NCBI GenBank assembly: GCA_041742695.1
Contig: JBGTOF010000030.1
Location: 1-17,206, forward strand
Direction: 5' to 3'
DNA: 17,206 nt
From: Kaiparowitsia sp041742695
GTDB taxonomy: Bacteria; Cyanobacteriota; Cyanobacteriia; Elainellales; Elainellaceae
The position numbers were made by a program, and so were the translations under genes. Within the stretch, counting starts at the first letter, position 1. Each line of letters begins with the position of its first letter. Shown one piece after another: positions 14,604 through 17,206 of the stretch. The notes under the pieces were generated by a model, which was not told the origin of the DNA, did no database searches, and saw nothing but the letters and a program-made list of their open reading frames with translations.

Positions 14604-14932
14604 GGGGGGAATAGATCCTTAAACGCACAACAGATGAGTACGGAACCTAAAATTCGATGATCACAAAATAATCAGACACATTATCGCTACGGTTTTGTTT
14701 TTCTCTTAATCAGGCGTTGCTTATTGAAGTAGTCCAGATGCCTTTCTGAGCGGGCGTCGAAAACTCTGGGTGTCCCCATCTAAGTTTGATGAGTTGCTTC
14801 AGCTTTTCCGAATCGCGAGCCGAGCAGCGTCTGTATTCGCCGAACTGACGGGTTTCCTAGAATTGAGGTTGCAGGGAGACGGAGAAAATAGCTGAAACCT
14901 GCGTTCTGCTGTTGCCTGTCAAACGCTGTTCA

Positions 14933-14969
14933 GGGAGGAAAAAGGCCTCCCCGGTTTGCAGCCCTTTTT
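14933..14969. repeat. Two overlapping, mutually exclusive hairpins
   Basis: GGGAGG (14933-14938) can pair with CCTCCC (14946-14951). Alternatively AAAAAGG (14939-14945) can pair with CCTTTTT (14963-14969). The second arm of the first stem and the first arm of the second are adjacent and share a loop, so both cannot form fully. On the minus strand the AAAAAGG...CCTTTTT form ends in a T-run. This could be an attenuator-like or terminator-like element ahead of the SH3b gene, or simply a repeat. Confidence 0.35.
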
Positions 14970-15027
14970 GGGAGAAAAATTGGAGAATGAGAGACAACTG
15001 GAAAAGCTGGGATGCACTCGAGAGAGG

Positions 15028-15053
15028 TTCTTGCGAGTGCGCTCTCGCAAGAA
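15028..15053. repeat. 10-bp perfect inverted repeat
   Basis: TTCTTGCGAG (15028-15037) and CTCGCAAGAA (15044-15053) pair perfectly around a six-base loop. There is no T-tract on either side. It lies in the hairpin-rich gap and could be an operator or an RNA hairpin. Confidence 0.45.
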
Positions 15054-15067
15054 TCAAGCACGGTTTA

Positions 15068-15156
15068 CCAGGCAAACCTATAGGCCGCTTAACAGACGGG
15101 TTTGATTTTTAATGGTTTATAACCCCTGTTGTGCAAGGGTTATAAACCTTGCCTGG
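15068..15156. repeat. 12-bp hairpin nested in an outer 8-bp stem
   Basis: GGTTTATAACCC (15114-15125) pairs perfectly with GGGTTATAAACC (15137-15148) around an 11-base loop. Outside it, CCAGGCAA (15068-15075) pairs with TTGCCTGG (15149-15156), immediately next to the inner right arm. As RNA this makes a two-stem structure with a 38-base bulge. It lies about 100 bases past the lipoprotein stop on the minus strand and may form its transcript end. Confidence 0.45.
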
Positions 15157-15256
15157 CTAGCCCAACGGTGGCGAGATTTAGAAACTGCATGAACCTAGGG
15201 AAAGGGTGCAGTCGATCGACCGTTAGGCTTATCCCTGCGGCCTTCTCAAGTCAGCG

Positions 15257-16108
15257 TTAGCGAATTTCGATTGATAAGCTGTAGGTGGCATTGCCTCGAG
15301 TGCCGCCCACACTAATGCGGTAGGTTCCGGTTTCTGGCAGAGTGATGCGACTTTGGCTTACGTCTTGCTCTAGCAGAGCGCCGCTGGGTGATTCCACATC
15401 CATTCGAGCATTGTCTTCGAGGGCATTGATGGATAAGGTCATAACTTGATTAGCGCGGGCGGCGAGCATATACACATCCCGCTCTCCTCGGATAACGGCA
15501 TTTTCTAACACAGTCGAGGATGTACCTGGCGCAAATTGGACGGGAAATTCACGAGTGACTGGCTCAAAATCAATCTCGCCGGAGCCATCGGCTACAGGCG
15601 GCAGTTGCGCGCAATCAACTTGGGTATAGACCTCGTTATCGGTTTTAAGGCGATCGCCTTCCCAGGTCCAGGTTTCAACGCTATCTTGCACGCTGTTTTC
15701 AATTTCTGTCACCACGGCTAGTTGAAGCTGCGTTCCGGTTAGTTGGCCCGTTAGCGTCTGGCGGTACGAGGTGTAGTAGTTGTTGATATTGTCTTGGATC
15801 ACAGCGGCCAAGTTTCCGGAGAGGCTGTTGTCTGGCTCTAGCTGAATCCGCGCTGTGCCAGAGATAGTATCTTCATCAAGCTGATAACAATAGTTACCCG
15901 CTACGCGCTCGTCTGCATTGTCGGCCACCGGGGGCGCGCCTGTATCTGCCACAGGGGCATTGCTTCCCGCACCGCTTCCAGAATCAGGGATGTTAGGAGA
16001 GGGGGACGGGCTAGAACAAGCCGATAGTAAAACGGTCAGTGCCGTGGCGGCGAGGGTGAGAGAGCGGCGATCGCCCCGGGGCATTGTAAAGCGATTGAAA
16101 GCCATCAT
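15257..16108 (-). CDS. Secreted lipoprotein with a PPC-like C-terminal domain
   Basis: A 283-residue predicted lipoprotein. The N-terminus MMAFNRFTMPRGDRRS is basic, followed by the hydrophobic LTLAATALTVLLSAC with lipobox LSAC (28-31), so Cys31 would be lipidated and the protein exported. A Ser/Pro-rich linker (32-70) follows. The middle domain (about 70-180) begins AGNYCYQLDEDTISGTARIQL and looks like a small beta-rich domain reporting on a measured or stored compound; I do not recognise it. The last 95 residues (FAPGTSSTVLENAVIRGERDVYMLAARANQVMTLSINAL... TGTYRISVGGTRGNATYSLSIEI) match the pattern of the bacterial pre-peptidase C-terminal (PPC) beta-sandwich. Two ATGs stand in tandem (16108 and 16105). 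No protease domain is present, so the job is probably binding rather than catalysis. Confidence 0.78.
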   Translation of the reverse strand: MMAFNRFTMPRGDRRSLTLAATALTVLLSACSSPSPSPNIPDSGSGAGSNAPVADTGAPPVADNADERVAGNYCYQLDEDTISGTARIQLEPDNSLSGNLAAVIQDNINNYYTSYRQTLTGQLTGTQLQLAVVTEIENSVQDSVETWTWEGDRLKTDNEVYTQVDCAQLPPVADGSGEIDFEPVTREFPVQFAPGTSSTVLENAVIRGERDVYMLAARANQVMTLSINALEDNARMDVESPSGALLEQDVSQSRITLPETGTYRISVGGTRGNATYSLSIEIR

Positions 16109-16513
16109 AGTTGAAGTTAAACCTGTAAGAGCACACTATCTTCTTACAGAAGGGATACGGCTTCATACCTAGTGTTTTCTGAAATTTGCGCAAAATCTTG
16201 CCGCGCTTTCAGCAAAAAACCGTAGAAGATTTTTCAGAAAGACTGTTCCCGCTGTGGGTAAAGGACGGTTTGCCTTCCTCAAAGAACCACTGCTTGATGT
16301 GAATTGTCTTTATCCGAAGTCCCTCTGCCAGTTATGAGGTCGGCATTTCGTGCGGCGTCTCGGGAATTCAGGACGATTTTGAGGAAGCATCGCCTCCCCA
16401 AAATCAGCCTAAATCGTTCAACTGCGTCATTTCTAACCGTTTTCAGGGAAGGGTCTTTGCGTAAACAGGGTGCATCCTCCAACAGTCTCTAAACCAAAGC
16501 CGGTTAGCTAGGG
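16109..16513. other. 405-base intergenic region
   Basis: It lies between two minus-strand genes. It contains the hairpin at 16123-16149, a long-range TTTCTGAAA/TTTCAGAAA pair (16176-16184 with 16232-16240) and a partial GATTTTG/CAAAATC hairpin near 16375-16405. Open frames of about 60 codons on both strands overlap one another and have no recognisable features, so I do not call them as genes. Confidence 0.5.
16123..16149 (-). promoter_or_regulatory. 5' leader hairpin of the lipoprotein gene
   Basis: CTGTAAGA (16123-16130) and TCTTACAG (16142-16149) pair perfectly over 8 bp around an 11-base loop. The dyad ends 14 bases before the lipoprotein ATG on the minus strand, so it could be an operator or could affect ribosome access. 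Confidence 0.35.
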
Positions 16514-16951
16514 TCAGCTCTGGCACAGGGCTTGGGCTGCATTAAAGGCTGCGGTGTACTCTTCGCCACCCAGAAGGACGTCGCCATAGTAGTCATAGGG
16601 TTGACCGCCATAAATGGGCAAGGGGTCATCCTCGGGATAGTCTTCCTTCGCTTCCTCAACGGCAGACTTGAGCTGTTTGACGCTGAGCCGCTGAGCTGAG
16701 AAGTAGTGCAGCGACTCGGCGGGATGGTGCAAATGGGGCAGCGATGGATCTAGCAGGCGATCGCCCTCCTCAATCCAGGCATGTTCTTTGAGCTGGGGAG
16801 AGGCTCCCGCCAGCACCACAAAGCCTTGCACATAGGTCGCACCTGAGGTAGCGAGTGCAGCCCGGTAGGCATTGTCAAATGGAGTTTTAGCACGGCTTTT
16901 GACGTGATGGGCCAGCTCGACCGATCGCAGCTCATCCAGCATAGGGGTCAT
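16514..16951 (-). CDS. Uncharacterised small protein with an HAW...DP motif
   Basis: From the ATG at 16949-16951 this is 145 residues; a GTG at 16973-16975 would give 153. I prefer the ATG because a TATACT -10-like hexamer (minus strand, 16986-16991) would put transcription start near the GTG. The protein is acidic and soluble with no signal or membrane segment. The core TPFDNAYRAALATSGATYVQGF... EHAWIEEGDRLLDPSL resembles a loose pattern seen in transglutaminase/papain-like hypothetical proteins, where a Cys in an N-terminal helix teams with the His and Asp; here His57 and Asp68 are present but the position expected for Cys reads as TPFDNA. The tail has a PYDYYGD stretch (about 118-124). It is divergent from ubiD, 135 bases away. 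I cannot name a function. Confidence 0.65.
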   Translation of the reverse strand: MTPMLDELRSVELAHHVKSRAKTPFDNAYRAALATSGATYVQGFVVLAGASPQLKEHAWIEEGDRLLDPSLPHLHHPAESLHYFSAQRLSVKQLKSAVEEAKEDYPEDDPLPIYGGQPYDYYGDVLLGGEEYTAAFNAAQALCQS

Positions 16952-17086
16952 CGCAAGGGGGTTTACTCTCAGCACTACACCGCAAAGTATAGCCCGTGCA
17001 GACGTGGCACGAGTTTGAGCAACCCATGGAGAACCGGTCAGATCCTGACTGATAATAGAAGAGTAATCACGTTACACTTCTTCACC

Positions 17087-17206
17087 ATGCCACGAGATTT
17101 GCGGGGCTTCCTCACCCTGTTAGAACAGCGGGGACAACTACGGCGCATCAGCGCGTTGGTAGACCCAGAGCTAGAAATTGCCGAAATTAACAACCGTGTT
17201 ATTCAA
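17087..17206 (+). CDS. ubiD: UbiD-family decarboxylase (5' end only, cut by window edge)
   Basis: The first 40 codons, open to the last base. MPRDLRGFLTLLEQRGQLRRI followed by VDPELEIAEINNRVIQ is the usual N-terminus of UbiD-type decarboxylases (4-hydroxy-3-polyprenylbenzoate decarboxylase family), which use prenylated FMN to decarboxylate aromatic acids; in cyanobacteria the family is usually tied to prenylquinone synthesis. Catalytic residues lie beyond the window, so this rests on the N-terminal pattern. A small GTCAG/CTGAC dyad (17037-17049) and a -10-like GATAAT (17051-17056) lie within 50 bases upstream of the ATG. Confidence 0.85.
   Translation, partial: MPRDLRGFLTLLEQRGQLRRISALVDPELEIAEINNRVIQ

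Larger units (their letters stand above)
14604..15256. other. 653-base intergenic region rich in hairpins
   Basis: It lies between two minus-strand genes, so on that strand it holds the 3' end of the lipoprotein gene and the promoter of the SH3b gene. I see three groups of strong inverted repeats (listed separately) in its right half, 14930-15160. The left part (14604-14925) shows nothing I can name. Short open frames on both strands have no recognisable protein features and use weak starts. Confidence 0.55.

Noticed and set aside
14857..15112. Open frames of 66-72 codons on both strands in the hairpin-rich gap
   Set aside because: They overlap each other, run through inverted repeats, the minus-strand one starts with TTG, and neither resembles a known protein.
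16279..16492. Open frames of 62-67 codons on both strands
   Set aside because: They are antisense to each other, with no recognised motif and no clear ribosome binding site.
1..17206. Many GCGATCGC sites taken as a repeat array
   Set aside because: These are the dispersed HIP1 octamer common in cyanobacteria, with no regular spacing or spacers, so not a CRISPR or origin signal.

Overview
The window looks like chromosomal DNA of a cyanobacterium. The octamer GCGATCGC (the cyanobacterial HIP1 site) recurs throughout, inside and between genes. The recognisable proteins (PurL, TpiA, a PotC/PotA pair, RNase PH, a probable monoglucosyldiacylglycerol synthase, UbiD) also read most like cyanobacterial versions. 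Many starts lack a Shine-Dalgarno sequence, which is common in cyanobacteria. I see no tRNA, rRNA, CRISPR array, intact insertion sequence or prophage gene.

Layout, left to right: the 5' part of purL (minus, cut by the left edge); a membrane-anchored GHL10-type glycoside hydrolase (minus); an 807-base divergent intergenic region with a promoter-like site and a perfect 16-base palindrome; a GT4 glycosyltransferase (plus); a 391-base convergent gap with two strong hairpins; tpiA and a MoaD/ThiS-like gene overlapping by 4 bases (minus); an XPB-like SF2 helicase and a hexapeptide-repeat sugar acetyltransferase (plus), closed by a 15-bp hairpin; a GT2 glucosyltransferase, probably mgdA (minus); rph, potC-like and potA-like (plus, closely spaced); an FkbM-type methyltransferase (plus); a membrane-anchored SH3b protein (minus); a 653-base hairpin-rich gap; a lipoprotein with a PPC-like C-terminus (minus); a 405-base gap; a small protein with an HAW...DP motif (minus); and the first 40 codons of a ubiD-family decarboxylase (plus, cut by the right edge).

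Most of this is housekeeping: purine synthesis, central carbon metabolism, thylakoid glycolipid synthesis, RNA 3'-end processing, polyamine-type transport and prenyl-quinone-type decarboxylation. Likely co-transcribed groups are tpiA-moaD and rph-potC-potA; the rest look like single genes. I find no convincing multi-gene novel system. The observations most worth a second look are the MoaD-like protein whose GG terminus is masked by eight extra residues, the 153-codon frame with a transglutaminase-like HAW...DP motif but no matching cysteine, the long leader with a palindrome ahead of the GT4 gene, and the hairpin-dense gap at 14604-15256.
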